Notes under the pieces: generated by a model | What the model was told of the DNA's origin: nothing | Database searches by the model: none | The model's input: the letters and a program-made list of their open reading frames with translations, nothing else | Shown: positions 1 through 7,405 of the stretch, one piece after another | How the letters are laid out: every line of letters begins with the position of its first letter | How positions within the stretch are numbered: position 1 is the stretch's first letter | From: Bacteroidales bacterium | GTDB lineage: Bacteria; Bacteroidota; Bacteroidia; Bacteroidales; Muribaculaceae | Direction of reading: 5' to 3' | NCBI GenBank assembly: GCA_004552725.1 | Contig: SFNM01000052.1 | Location: 1 to 13,301 of the forward strand | DNA length: 13,301 bases | Program-made: the position numbers and the translations under genes

Positions 1-165
1 GATTTTTTCAATATCCTGCGGAGTGTAAAAACGAGTGCCGGCAGAATTGCGGCGCGGTCGGAAAATAGTGAATTGTTTTTCCCAAAAACGAAGTGTGGAA
101 GCCGGAATGTGGAGGATTTCAGCCACTTCACTAATTTTGTAGAATTTTTTGTCAAGATCGTTCAT
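1..165 (-). CDS. MerR-family transcriptional regulator, N-terminal part (3' end outside window)
   Basis: The minus strand reads 55 codons from ATG at 163-165 without a stop to the window edge. The translation has the MerR winged-helix layout: KISEVAEILHIPASTLRFWEK is a helix-turn-helix (about residues 10-30), followed by the basic wing (RPRRNSAGTRFY, 37-47) and PQDIEKI. The pattern 'VAE.L.I..STLR.WE' is characteristic of MerR DNA-binding domains. The effector or dimerisation half lies outside the window, so the ligand cannot be told. It starts 4 bp after the stop of the M23 peptidase gene, so the two are probably co-transcribed and translationally coupled. As far as I recall, an M23 peptidase and a MerR regulator next to alaS is a recurrent Bacteroidales arrangement. 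Confident in the family, not in the target. Confidence 0.88.
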   Translation of the reverse strand, partial: MNDLDKKFYKISEVAEILHIPASTLRFWEKQFTIFRPRRNSAGTRFYTPQDIEKI

Positions 166-169
166 AGCA

Positions 170-1141
170 TTAGTCCATAACGTGACCGGCATTATCAGCC
201 TGTCGAATCATCTCATCCCATTGGTCGGGCGTGAGGTCCATAAAATAATAGTGTACGGGGTTTTGCGGAGCACCTCGGAACCGCACTTCATAGTGAAGGT
301 GAGAGCCGGTGGATTTACCTGTATTGCCGACGTGGCCGATTAGGTCGCCACGTTTGACGGATTGACCGGGACGAACAACCATATCAGATAGGTGAGCGTA
401 TCGAGTGGTATATCCAAATCCGTGGTTGAGTACAATCATATTTCCGTATCCGCTTTCCCACGAGGCAGACTGTACAGTAGCATCACCGGTGGCATAAACG
501 GGTGTGCCAACCGGAGCGGAGAAGTCCATACCTTCGTGGAATTTGGTAGTTCCGTAAATAGGGTCGCGACGATAACCAAAGCCGGAGGCCATAGCCCGAA
601 GACTTTTGGACGACACGGGTTGAATTGCCGGGATGTTGTTGGCGCGTTGTTCCAAAGTAGCGGCTTGACGTTGAAGAAAATCAAATGACTTGATTTGATT
701 GTAAATCATATAGTCGAGTCGGTCGATTTTATTAGTCACATTTCGCACTAATTCCGAGTCGGTAAGCGAGTCGAGGGCTTCGAGGTTGCGTTGACGTTCC
801 AAACCGGCATATCGGGCGCCTTGCGACAGGGGCTCGGCTTGCATCATCACTCGGTAGAAATTATTGTCGCGTTGAGCGATGTCTTCCATCACAGCAAGTG
901 CTTGGTCGCTTCGTCGCGAAAGTTGGTGAAGTTTTTGCTCAAGTTGCTCATTCTGTTGGCGCAATTCTTTTTCACGAGGAAAATCAATCAAATAATAAGC
1001 GCCCAAAAACAGAAGTAGCCCGATAGTGATGCCGCCGGCAAATTGTCCAACGATTATACGCCAACGTTGCGAGCGTGAGGGGAACACTCGCTCGTATTGG
1101 TCGGTATTCGGGTTGTATCTATAAAAAGTTTTTTGGCTCAT
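170..1141 (-). CDS. Membrane-anchored M23-family peptidoglycan endopeptidase
   Basis: The protein has 323 residues. A basic cytoplasmic N-terminus is followed by one transmembrane segment (about 28-50), a charged coiled-coil stretch (about 55-90), a helical linker, and a C-terminal LytM/M23 domain (about 183-300). The zinc-site motifs are visible: H202-x3-D206 (HEGMD) and H281-L-H283, plus H250 in the 'RYAHLS' motif, as expected for an active enzyme. The family cleaves peptide cross-links in peptidoglycan; the topology puts this domain in the periplasm, tethered to the inner membrane. The coiled coil resembles that of EnvC/NlpD-like and other M23 proteins acting in cell division or elongation, but the catalytic residues here look intact. 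It is divergent from alaS and overlaps nothing. The start at 1139-1141 gives the typical N-terminus and lies about 40 bp downstream of a TAAATTTG box. Confidence 0.93.
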   Translation of the reverse strand: MSQKTFYRYNPNTDQYERVFPSRSQRWRIIVGQFAGGITIGLLLFLGAYYLIDFPREKELRQQNEQLEQKLHQLSRRSDQALAVMEDIAQRDNNFYRVMMQAEPLSQGARYAGLERQRNLEALDSLTDSELVRNVTNKIDRLDYMIYNQIKSFDFLQRQAATLEQRANNIPAIQPVSSKSLRAMASGFGYRRDPIYGTTKFHEGMDFSAPVGTPVYATGDATVQSASWESGYGNMIVLNHGFGYTTRYAHLSDMVVRPGQSVKRGDLIGHVGNTGKSTGSHLHYEVRFRGAPQNPVHYYFMDLTPDQWDEMIRQADNAGHVMD

Positions 1142-1176
1142 TATAAGTAGGAGACGTCAATAATTGGCTGAATATC

Positions 1177-1207
1177 TTGCAAATTTAGCGCTTTTTTGCT
1201 AATTTTG
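1177..1207 (+). promoter_or_regulatory. Bacteroidetes-type promoter for the alaS operon
   Basis: TTG at 1177-1179, a 20-bp spacer and TAATTTTG at 1200-1207 match the Bacteroidetes -33/-7 pattern (TTTG, 19-21 bp, TAnnTTTG). Transcription would start near 1213, giving a leader of about 80 nt before the alaS ATG. No Shine-Dalgarno sequence precedes the ATG; the leader end is A-rich, as is usual in this phylum. Confidence 0.7.
1180..1187 (-). promoter_or_regulatory. -7 box (TAAATTTG) for the M23 peptidase gene
   Basis: On the minus strand TAAATTTG is a perfect TAnnTTTG match and sits about 40 bp upstream of the M23 start codon. I see no clear TTTG at the -33 distance. The box abuts the TTG of the oppositely directed alaS promoter and lies in its spacer. 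Confidence 0.5.
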
Positions 1208-1291
1208 CATCGTTTTTGGGTGAAAAAATCATTTAATAAGGTGAAAAGCCCTCAAAATTTGTAAATAAATAAATCAAACAACATACATAAA

Positions 1292-3919
1292 ATGTTAACA
1301 GCCAAAGAAATACGTCAATCTTTCAAAGATTTCTTTGAAAGTAAAGGCCATCATATCGTGCCTTCGGCACCTATGGTAATTAAAGATGATCCGACATTAA
1401 TGTTTACCAATGCCGGTATGAACCAATTCAAGGATATAATTTTAGGCAATAAAGCCGCTAAATTCCAACGTGTAGCCGATTCGCAAAAATGTTTGCGTGT
1501 AAGTGGTAAACATAACGACTTGGAAGAAGTGGGCCACGATACATATCACCACACCATGTTTGAGATGCTCGGCAACTGGTCGTTTGGCGATTATTTCAAA
1601 GCCGAGGCCATTGACTGGGCTTGGGAATATCTTGTAGACGTGCTACACCTCGATCCCAAGCGCTTGTATGCCACCGTGTTCGAAGGCTCCGAAGCCGAAG
1701 GCCTCACCCGCGATGACGAAGCCGCCGGTTTCTGGCTCAAGCATCTGCCCGAAGACCATATAATCAACGGTAACAAACACGACAATTTCTGGGAAATGGG
1801 TGAAACCGGCCCTTGCGGACCCTGTTCGGAAATCCACATCGACCTTCGTTCGGATGCGGAACGTGCTGAAATTCCCGGTGCGCAAATGGTCAATAAGGAC
1901 CACCCGCAAGTGATTGAAATCTGGAACCTTGTGTTCATGCAATACAACCGCGTGGCCGATGGCTCATTGCATCCCCTACCCGCTCGCGTTATCGACACCG
2001 GCATGGGCTTTGAGCGCTTGTGTATGGCTCTGCAAGGCAAAACATCCAACTATGATACCGACGTATTCACTCCGCTGATTAGCAAAATCGCTCAACTTTC
2101 GGGTAAAGAATATGGCAAAAATCACGATGTAGACGTGGCTATGCGCGTTATCGCAGACCATGTGCGCACAATCGCGTTCTCCATTGCAGACTCTCAACTG
2201 CCTTCGAATGCTAAGGCCGGATATGTAATTCGTCGTATCTTGCGCCGCGCAGTTCGCTATGCTTACACTTTCCTTGACCAAAAGCAGGCGTTCATGTACA
2301 AATTAGTCGACACCCTCATCTCTGATATGGGTGAGGCATATCCTGAATTGCCTGCTCAACGCGAACTCATCATGAAAGTGACCAAAGAAGAGGAAGAAGC
2401 ATTCCTGCGAACTCTCGAAAAAGGTATAACCCTGCTCGATGATGCAATCGCCCAAGCAAAAGCATCCGGTGCCAACAGCATCAGTGGCGTGCAAGCCTTC
2501 GTGCTCCACGATACATATGGCTTCCCCTTGGATCTTACCGAACTAATTCTTAAGGAGAATGGTATGGATCTCAACCACGATGAATTTGATGCTGAAATGC
2601 AAAAGCAGAAACAACGAGCACGCAACGCTGCTACTGTTGAGGCTACCGACTGGCAAACAGTCAACGAAGGTGAACAAGAATTTGTGGGCTACGACACATT
2701 GAGCGTGGAAACCAACATCTTGCGCTATCGTCACGTTAAACAAAAAAATCGCGAATACTACCAAATAGTGTTGGCGCAAACTCCTTTCTACGCCGAAATG
2801 GGTGGTCAAGTGGGCGACCATGGCAAATTAGTCGACATTGCTACCGGAGAAGCAATCGAAGTGCTCGACACAAAACGTGAAAATGGTATGGGTGTGCACA
2901 TCACATCCACACTTCCTGCCAACCCTGCAGCAACATTCCGTGCTGAAGTAGATGCTGACATGCGTCAAGCAATTGCGTGCAACCACTCGGCTACTCACCT
3001 TCTGCACCAAGCGCTGCGCGAAGTGCTCGGCACACACGTTGAGCAAAAAGGTTCGCTCGTTACCGCTCAGTCGCTCCGTTTCGACTTCTCTCACTTCCAG
3101 AAGGTTACACCCGAAGAATTGCGCAAAGTTGAACATTTGGCCAATAAGTACGTGCGCGAGGCCATCGCCCTCGATGAACATCGCCACATGCCCATCGCTG
3201 AAGCTCAAGCCATGGGGGCTATGGCATTGTTCGGCGAGAAATATGGCGAAGACGTGCGCGTGATTCGATATGGGAAGTCCATTGAATTGTGCGGTGGTAC
3301 ACATGTGGCCAACACAGGTAATATCGGCATGATACGCATCGTAAGTGAAAGTTCCATCGCTGCCGGTATCCGTCGTATCGAGGCAATCACTGCCGCCACT
3401 GTGGAAGATGCCGTCGACACTTTATACGACACCCTCCATGGCATTAGCGCCCTTCTCAACAACGCTCCCGACGTGGTGAGTGCCCTCCGCAAATCCATCG
3501 AAGAAAATGCAGATTTACATCGTCAAGTGGAAGAAGCAGCCAAGGAACGCATCGCCGGTCTCGCTACCTCGCACTTGGAAGCCGCTCGCATGGTCAACGG
3601 CATCAAGGTGGTGGCTATCAGCCGCGTAATGGTGCCCGAAATCGTCAAAGGTCTGGCCTTCGCCATCCGCGAAAAGTCGCCCCAAGGCACAGCCTTCATC
3701 GCTGCAACTCAGGACTTCACCGGCAAGCCGTTGCTTACCGTGATGCTCACTGATGATATAACGAAAGGCGGTCTTAATGCCTCGCAAATGGTGCGCGAAG
3801 CAGCTAAAGCCATTAAAGGCGGCGGTGGTGGTCAGCCCGGTTTTGCGCAAGCCGGTGGTAAAGACGCCTCAGGACTGGAAGCCGCTTTTGCTTGTCTCAA
3901 CGAACTCATCTCTAAATAA
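1292..3919 (+). CDS. alaS: Alanyl-tRNA synthetase
   Basis: The 875-residue protein has the full family length. It charges tRNA-Ala with alanine in the cytoplasm. Domains in order: class II catalytic core with 'FTNAGMNQFK' and 'MFEMLGNWSFGDYFK' near the N-terminus and the motif 3 region 'GMGFERL' (about 238-244); tRNA-recognition helices; the editing domain with zinc-type ligands H565-x3-H569 ('HSATH') and C667-x3-H671 ('CGGTH'), which hydrolyses mischarged Ser- or Gly-tRNA; and the C-Ala domain ending with 'KGGGGGQPGFAQAGGK'. The editing residues fall at nearly the same positions as in the E. coli enzyme. The gene leads a five-gene plus-strand run, and its stop codon overlaps the next start (TAATG at 3917-3921). 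Nothing is missing or unusual. Confidence 0.98.
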   Translation: MLTAKEIRQSFKDFFESKGHHIVPSAPMVIKDDPTLMFTNAGMNQFKDIILGNKAAKFQRVADSQKCLRVSGKHNDLEEVGHDTYHHTMFEMLGNWSFGDYFKAEAIDWAWEYLVDVLHLDPKRLYATVFEGSEAEGLTRDDEAAGFWLKHLPEDHIINGNKHDNFWEMGETGPCGPCSEIHIDLRSDAERAEIPGAQMVNKDHPQVIEIWNLVFMQYNRVADGSLHPLPARVIDTGMGFERLCMALQGKTSNYDTDVFTPLISKIAQLSGKEYGKNHDVDVAMRVIADHVRTIAFSIADSQLPSNAKAGYVIRRILRRAVRYAYTFLDQKQAFMYKLVDTLISDMGEAYPELPAQRELIMKVTKEEEEAFLRTLEKGITLLDDAIAQAKASGANSISGVQAFVLHDTYGFPLDLTELILKENGMDLNHDEFDAEMQKQKQRARNAATVEATDWQTVNEGEQEFVGYDTLSVETNILRYRHVKQKNREYYQIVLAQTPFYAEMGGQVGDHGKLVDIATGEAIEVLDTKRENGMGVHITSTLPANPAATFRAEVDADMRQAIACNHSATHLLHQALREVLGTHVEQKGSLVTAQSLRFDFSHFQKVTPEELRKVEHLANKYVREAIALDEHRHMPIAEAQAMGAMALFGEKYGEDVRVIRYGKSIELCGGTHVANTGNIGMIRIVSESSIAAGIRRIEAITAATVEDAVDTLYDTLHGISALLNNAPDVVSALRKSIEENADLHRQVEEAAKERIAGLATSHLEAARMVNGIKVVAISRVMVPEIVKGLAFAIREKSPQGTAFIAATQDFTGKPLLTVMLTDDITKGGLNASQMVREAAKAIKGGGGGQPGFAQAGGKDASGLEAAFACLNELISK

Positions 3920-4725
3920 TGAAACGAATTTTTCTCTCCGCGGTATTAATGTTGGTGGCCTGCTTGTGGGCCACCGCATCAACCACAGATTCTGTCGAAA
4001 TCGTCACTCCAAATCTGCCCACTCCCGGCAAGGCCGTCATCATCACCCCTGATGGCGCTGATGATCAGCGCTTTCCGACTGTCTACCTTCTCAACGGCTA
4101 CGGCGGCGACCGCTATTCATGGCATAAAATTCGCCCCGACCTGCCGCAGTTGGCCGACCGATTAGGTGTCATTATCGTCACCACCGATGGTCGTGATTCA
4201 TGGTATTGGGATAGTCCGGTGAAGCCTGAGATGAAAATGGAGTCGTTCATTGTCAACGACTTGGTTCCCTTCATTGATAGTCATTATCCCACCAAAGCCG
4301 ATGCCAAATATCGTGCTGTAACAGGTTTGAGCATGGGCGGCCACGGTGGCCTGTGGCTCGGTATTCGGCACAGCGACGTGTGGGGCAATGCCGGTAGCAC
4401 TTCCGGGGGCGTTGACATCTGTCCCTTCTCAAAAAAGTGGAAAATGGCAGAATGGCTCGGTCCCTTGGATGAGAATGAGCAAGTATGGCATAATCACACT
4501 GTGGCCGGTATACTCGATAGCCTTCAACCCGGTCAACTCAACATCATTTTCGACTGCGGTGTTGACGATTTCTTCATCGAAGTCAATCGCAACCTCCACA
4601 AGGCACTGCTCGAAAAAGGTGTTGCTCACGATTACATTGAGCGTCCGGGTAATCACAGCGTCCCCTATTGGCGCAATTCTATCCTTTACCAACTGATTTT
4701 CTTCAGCAACTGCTTCAATAAATGA
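3919..4725 (+). CDS. Exported alpha/beta-hydrolase, putative esterase (esterase D / PF00756 type)
   Basis: The protein has 268 residues with an N-terminal export signal (residues 1-20). The cleavage mode is ambiguous: 'LVAC' at 12-15 resembles a lipobox (lipid-anchored Cys15), while 'ATA' at 18-20 would suit signal peptidase I. The mature part shows the putative-esterase fold: 'TVYLLNGYGGDRYSW' (oxyanion-hole region), the nucleophile elbow G-L-S138-M-G-G, an acid in 'FDCGVDDFF' (D216 or D217) and His246 in 'RPGNHSVPYW'. The triad therefore looks complete. Relatives include S-formylglutathione hydrolases, feruloyl and acetyl-xylan esterases and siderophore esterases; the substrate cannot be told from sequence. 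Its ATG overlaps the alaS stop codon by one base, and its own stop overlaps the recF start (ATGA), so it is translated as part of the operon. Confidence 0.88.
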   Translation: MKRIFLSAVLMLVACLWATASTTDSVEIVTPNLPTPGKAVIITPDGADDQRFPTVYLLNGYGGDRYSWHKIRPDLPQLADRLGVIIVTTDGRDSWYWDSPVKPEMKMESFIVNDLVPFIDSHYPTKADAKYRAVTGLSMGGHGGLWLGIRHSDVWGNAGSTSGGVDICPFSKKWKMAEWLGPLDENEQVWHNHTVAGILDSLQPGQLNIIFDCGVDDFFIEVNRNLHKALLEKGVAHDYIERPGNHSVPYWRNSILYQLIFFSNCFNK

Positions 4726-5822
4726 TACTTCAATCTATTGCTCTTACCAATTTTAAAAATATAGCCCAGGCCAACATGGAGTTCTCTCCTAAGGTGAATT
4801 GCCTCCTTGGCAATAATGGCATGGGAAAGAGCAATATGTTAGATGCTATCTATTTTTTGAGTTTTACACGCAGTTTCGGCCGCTTGCCCGACTCCCTTTT
4901 GATTAAACGAGGTGAAGATTATGCAATCTTGCGCGCAAATTATTTGCGCGGTGACGTTGCGGAGGAGATTACGGCCGGATTACGCCGTAATGCCCGCAAA
5001 ACGCTCAAGCGAAGTGGCAAAGAGTATAAGCGCATAAGTCAGCACATCGGTTTGATACCCGCAGTGATGGCCGCGCCCGATGACCTTACATTGGTGATGG
5101 GCGGTCCGGAAGAGCGGCGTCGCTTCCTCGATATGATTGTGTCGCAAAGCGATGCTGCATATCTCGATGCGCTTATCCGTTACAATCAAGCACTCGAACA
5201 GAGAAATAAAATGTTGCGCGATGGCGCTTCCGATATCACACTATACCAAACAGTGGAAATGATGATGGAAATGGCTGCTGAAACCATTTGTAATCGTCGT
5301 CGTGAATTTTGTAAGCGCCTGTCAACAATTTTAGCCGACTATTATGGTAAAATTTCCGGCGAAGCGGAAAGTGTCGGCTTGCAGTATATACAATCCGGAG
5401 CAGAAGATGGCTCATTTGCTAATGCGTTAGAGCATGCACGTAGTCGCGATATCGTTTTGCAACACACCACGGTTGGGCCACATCGCGATGAAGTGTTATT
5501 CACTATCGACGATATGCCTTTGCGCCAAACAGCGTCGCAAGGCCAAGCAAAAACATTTGTAACTGCATTGCGATTTGCTCAATACGTGTTTTTGAGCGAG
5601 AATACTCATTTACATCCGCTGCTTTTGCTCGACGACATCTTCGATAAATTGGATGCCGAGCGCGTGGCTCGCATCATCGAAGTGGTGCGCGGTGGCAACT
5701 TCGGACAAATTTTTATTACCGATACCAACCGCAAGCATCTCGACGAAATCGTGGCCGCTACCGGAAGTGATTATCGTATGTGGCACGTCGACAATGGCAA
5801 TTTCACACCTATTGAACTATGA
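4722..5822 (+). CDS. recF: DNA replication/repair protein RecF
   Basis: The 366-residue protein is of normal RecF length. RecF is an SMC-like ATPase that with RecO and RecR loads RecA at single-strand gaps next to duplex DNA. Visible features: N-terminal 'LTNFKNI' typical of RecF; Walker A G30-N-N-G-M-G-K-S-N38; the family 'LSFTRSFG' loop (about 46-53); the ABC-type signature S272-Q-G-Q ('ASQGQAKTF'); and Walker B 'LLLLDDIFDKLD' with D304/D305. The start is fixed by the ATGA overlap with the preceding esterase (4722-4725). The stop likewise overlaps the next gene (5819-5822). In many bacteria recF sits with dnaA/dnaN; here it is in the alaS operon. Confidence 0.97.
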   Translation: MILQSIALTNFKNIAQANMEFSPKVNCLLGNNGMGKSNMLDAIYFLSFTRSFGRLPDSLLIKRGEDYAILRANYLRGDVAEEITAGLRRNARKTLKRSGKEYKRISQHIGLIPAVMAAPDDLTLVMGGPEERRRFLDMIVSQSDAAYLDALIRYNQALEQRNKMLRDGASDITLYQTVEMMMEMAAETICNRRREFCKRLSTILADYYGKISGEAESVGLQYIQSGAEDGSFANALEHARSRDIVLQHTTVGPHRDEVLFTIDDMPLRQTASQGQAKTFVTALRFAQYVFLSENTHLHPLLLLDDIFDKLDAERVARIIEVVRGGNFGQIFITDTNRKHLDEIVAATGSDYRMWHVDNGNFTPIEL

Positions 5823-6109
5823 AACGCTCTGAAGCGGAAAGCATTGGCGACATCCTCCGCACTTTCATCGAAACACCCGACAGCCGCGAGCAACTTAACC
5901 GCCAGAGAGTGAGTTATTTCTGGAGTCGCGTGGTCGGACCGGAAGTAAATCGCCACACCACGCGACGATATGTCGAAGATAGAGTGCTTCATGTCTACAT
6001 CGATAGCGCTGCCATTAAAAGCGAAATGGCTTTTGCCGCGAATTCTTTGATAAAAGTGCTGAACAATGAGGTGGGTGCAAGTGTTATAGACAAGATTATA
6101 TTCCATTAA
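5819..6109 (+). CDS. DUF721 (DciA-like) small protein
   Basis: The protein has 96 residues. The pattern 'IGDILRTFIE... W..VVGPEVNRHTT...V.D.VLHVYIDSAAIKSEMAFAANSLIKVLNNEVG...I..I.F' fits DUF721/DciA: an N-terminal helix, then a KH-like fold containing the Trp-x3-Val-Gly and 'L.V...S.A...EL' segments. DciA is described as the ancestral loader/operator of the replicative helicase DnaB in bacteria lacking DnaC, and DUF721 genes are often next to recF. Whether this short protein does the DciA job is inference. It overlaps the recF stop by 4 bp (ATGA), so the two are translationally coupled. No signal or membrane segment is seen. Confidence 0.85.
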   Translation: MKRSEAESIGDILRTFIETPDSREQLNRQRVSYFWSRVVGPEVNRHTTRRYVEDRVLHVYIDSAAIKSEMAFAANSLIKVLNNEVGASVIDKIIFH

Positions 6110-6121
6110 ACGTATAAAATT

Positions 6122-6589
6122 ATGTCATCATCAAGAGTACCGGTTGAGACGTGTAAATTCAACCACTTCATCGAAGTGCAACTGCGCTTCAACGATGCAG
6201 ACATATTTGGTCACATCAACAATTCAGCTTACCTGCAGTTTTTCGACCTCGCGAAAATGCAGTACTTCAATACCGTAATGGGCAAGGGCTTCGACATCCG
6301 CCACGTAGCGCTGGTTGTAGCCAACATCAACTGCGACTTCCACGCGCCATCGTTCCTGCGCGAACACTTGGTGGTCAAGACAGCCACCCTTGGCATCAGC
6401 GAACGCTCGCTGCTACTTGAGCAACGCATCGTAGAAAAATCCACCGGCGAACTCAAGTGCATCTGCCGCACCATCATGGTAGGCTTCAACCCTTCCACCA
6501 ACGAATCCCAAGCCATCGCCGACGACGCGCGCCACCGCCTCGAAGCCTTCGAAGGTCGCGCCCTCCCACCCTACAATCCCGAATCCTAA
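6122..6589 (+). CDS. Hotdog-fold acyl-CoA thioesterase (4HBT family)
   Basis: The 155-residue protein has the length of a single hotdog domain. The N-terminal motif R22-F-N-D25-A-D27-I-F-G30-H31-I-N-N34 is the classic 4-hydroxybenzoyl-CoA thioesterase/YbgC signature, with an acidic residue as candidate catalytic base, followed by the long hotdog helix ('SAYLQFFDLAKMQYF'). 'VANINCDFHAPSFLREHLVVKT' and 'RSLLLEQRIV' give the following beta strands. It should hydrolyse an acyl-CoA thioester in the cytoplasm; chain length and substrate are unknown. It starts 12 bp after the DUF721 gene and is the last gene of the alaS operon. I see no strong rho-independent terminator after it. Confidence 0.88.
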   Translation: MSSSRVPVETCKFNHFIEVQLRFNDADIFGHINNSAYLQFFDLAKMQYFNTVMGKGFDIRHVALVVANINCDFHAPSFLREHLVVKTATLGISERSLLLEQRIVEKSTGELKCICRTIMVGFNPSTNESQAIADDARHRLEAFEGRALPPYNPES

Positions 6590-6637
6590 CTTTAAAAAGA
6601 AAGTACAGAGTTTGAAAGTAGTTACGTGTTTTCAGTT

Positions 6638-6658
6638 ATTGTTAAATAATTGTTAAAT
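6638..6658 (+). repeat. Pair of 10-bp direct repeats upstream of the lipoprotein promoter
   Basis: ATTGTTAAAT occurs at 6638-6647 and again at 6649-6658, a period of 11 bp, about one helical turn. The pair ends 14 bp before the TTG of the promoter at 6673-6703, where a regulator could bind. The repeats are AT-rich, so chance is possible. Confidence 0.4.
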
Positions 6659-6672
6659 TTCGTGACATTCTC

Positions 6673-6703
6673 TTGATTTGCGGAGGTTTTTGCGCTATAT
6701 TTG
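6673..6703 (+). promoter_or_regulatory. Bacteroidetes-type promoter for the lipoprotein/Rhs region
   Basis: TTG at 6673-6675, a 20-bp spacer and TATATTTG at 6696-6703 match TAnnTTTG with correct spacing. The start point would be near 6709-6710, leaving a leader of about 105 nt before the ATG at 6816. It is the only clear plus-strand promoter I see before the genes from 6816 to 10111, so it may serve several of them. Confidence 0.65.
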
Positions 6704-6719
6704 CACTAAACTTCCGCAA

Positions 6720-6761
6720 ATGATGTTACGCTTGCTCACATACCAGCTTCTCGCCGCTTAA
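6720..6761 (+). CDS. Possible 13-codon leader peptide upstream of the lipoprotein gene
   Basis: ATG at 6720 opens a 13-codon reading frame (MMLRLLTYQLLAA) about 10 nt after the predicted transcription start and ends at TAA 6759-6761. It is Leu-rich. Its codons CAG CTT CTC contain CAGCTTCT (6744-6751), the exact complement of AGAAGCTG (6820-6827), which spans codons 2-4 of the downstream lipoprotein gene. Translation of the leader could therefore affect folding at the lipoprotein start. This is inference from one 8-bp match; the ORF may be chance. Confidence 0.25.
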   Translation: MMLRLLTYQLLAA

Positions 6762-6815
6762 GCAGTGCCACTTTTATGAAAGCAACACAATCGTGAAGCA
6801 TACACATTACTTCAA

Positions 6816-7361
6816 ATGAAGAAGCTGATATACATATTATTACTTTGCACTGTTGGCTACGTCGGCATTGGGTGCGGCTCATCAAAGACGGCAAACTTGT
6901 CGTTGGAGCTTTGGTGCGGCCCGGCGGAGATACCGGCACAACTCAATGCCCGAGCAACTAAAGTGGCTCGTTCGCTTAGCGAACGCAATAACAATGTGTT
7001 GGTGTATTGCGACAGCCGCGACTCCGTCATCCTCAGCTCATTTTCCACCGGTCCCACCGGCAACATCTTGAGCATCTACACCGTTAAGGAAAACTCCACC
7101 ACCCATTTCGACACAATCTACAACCAACCCTTTGATTGGATTTCCTCGTTCGAACCGCAAAAAGATGCCGCCTACGGCTTTTGGCACTTTCCCATCCTCG
7201 ACGGAAGCACCGTCATCCTTTTTTGTAATGGAGCCGAAGTCGATGCCACCCTCCCCGAATACGACCAACTCCAACGAATCAACATCGACACCATCTCCAA
7301 CCCCTTCTACAATAACTTCGCCCACCTCATCTCCGACTACATCTCCGCCCCCCACCATTAA
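6816..7361 (+). CDS. Putative lipoprotein of unknown function
   Basis: The protein has 181 residues. The N-terminus is a lipoprotein signal: MKK, a hydrophobic stretch (residues 4-17), and 'GIGC' with Cys20 as likely lipidation site, followed by GSS. The mature part has no motif I recognise. It has recurrent beta-strand-like segments ('NLSLELWCG', 'NNVLVYCDSRDSVILSSF', 'STVILFCNGAEVD') and four further cysteines, so it is probably a small envelope beta domain. Its 3' half is strikingly C-rich on the coding strand, like the thioesterase gene before it and unlike the AT-rich gene after it. A promoter lies at 6673-6703. The next gene starts 44 bp later. No function is assigned. Confidence 0.7.
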   Translation: MKKLIYILLLCTVGYVGIGCGSSKTANLSLELWCGPAEIPAQLNARATKVARSLSERNNNVLVYCDSRDSVILSSFSTGPTGNILSIYTVKENSTTHFDTIYNQPFDWISSFEPQKDAAYGFWHFPILDGSTVILFCNGAEVDATLPEYDQLQRINIDTISNPFYNNFAHLISDYISAPHH

Positions 7362-7405
7362 CCAAATCCTTCGACAATAGTAATACCAAATAAGATTCAA
7401 TCATT

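Noticed and set aside
1591..3850. Many antisense frames within alaS
   Set aside because: They mirror codon bias of alaS, whose full-length family match is unambiguous.
6590..6637. Terminator after the thioesterase gene
   Set aside because: Only a 5-bp ACTTT/AAAGT stem is visible, too weak to call.
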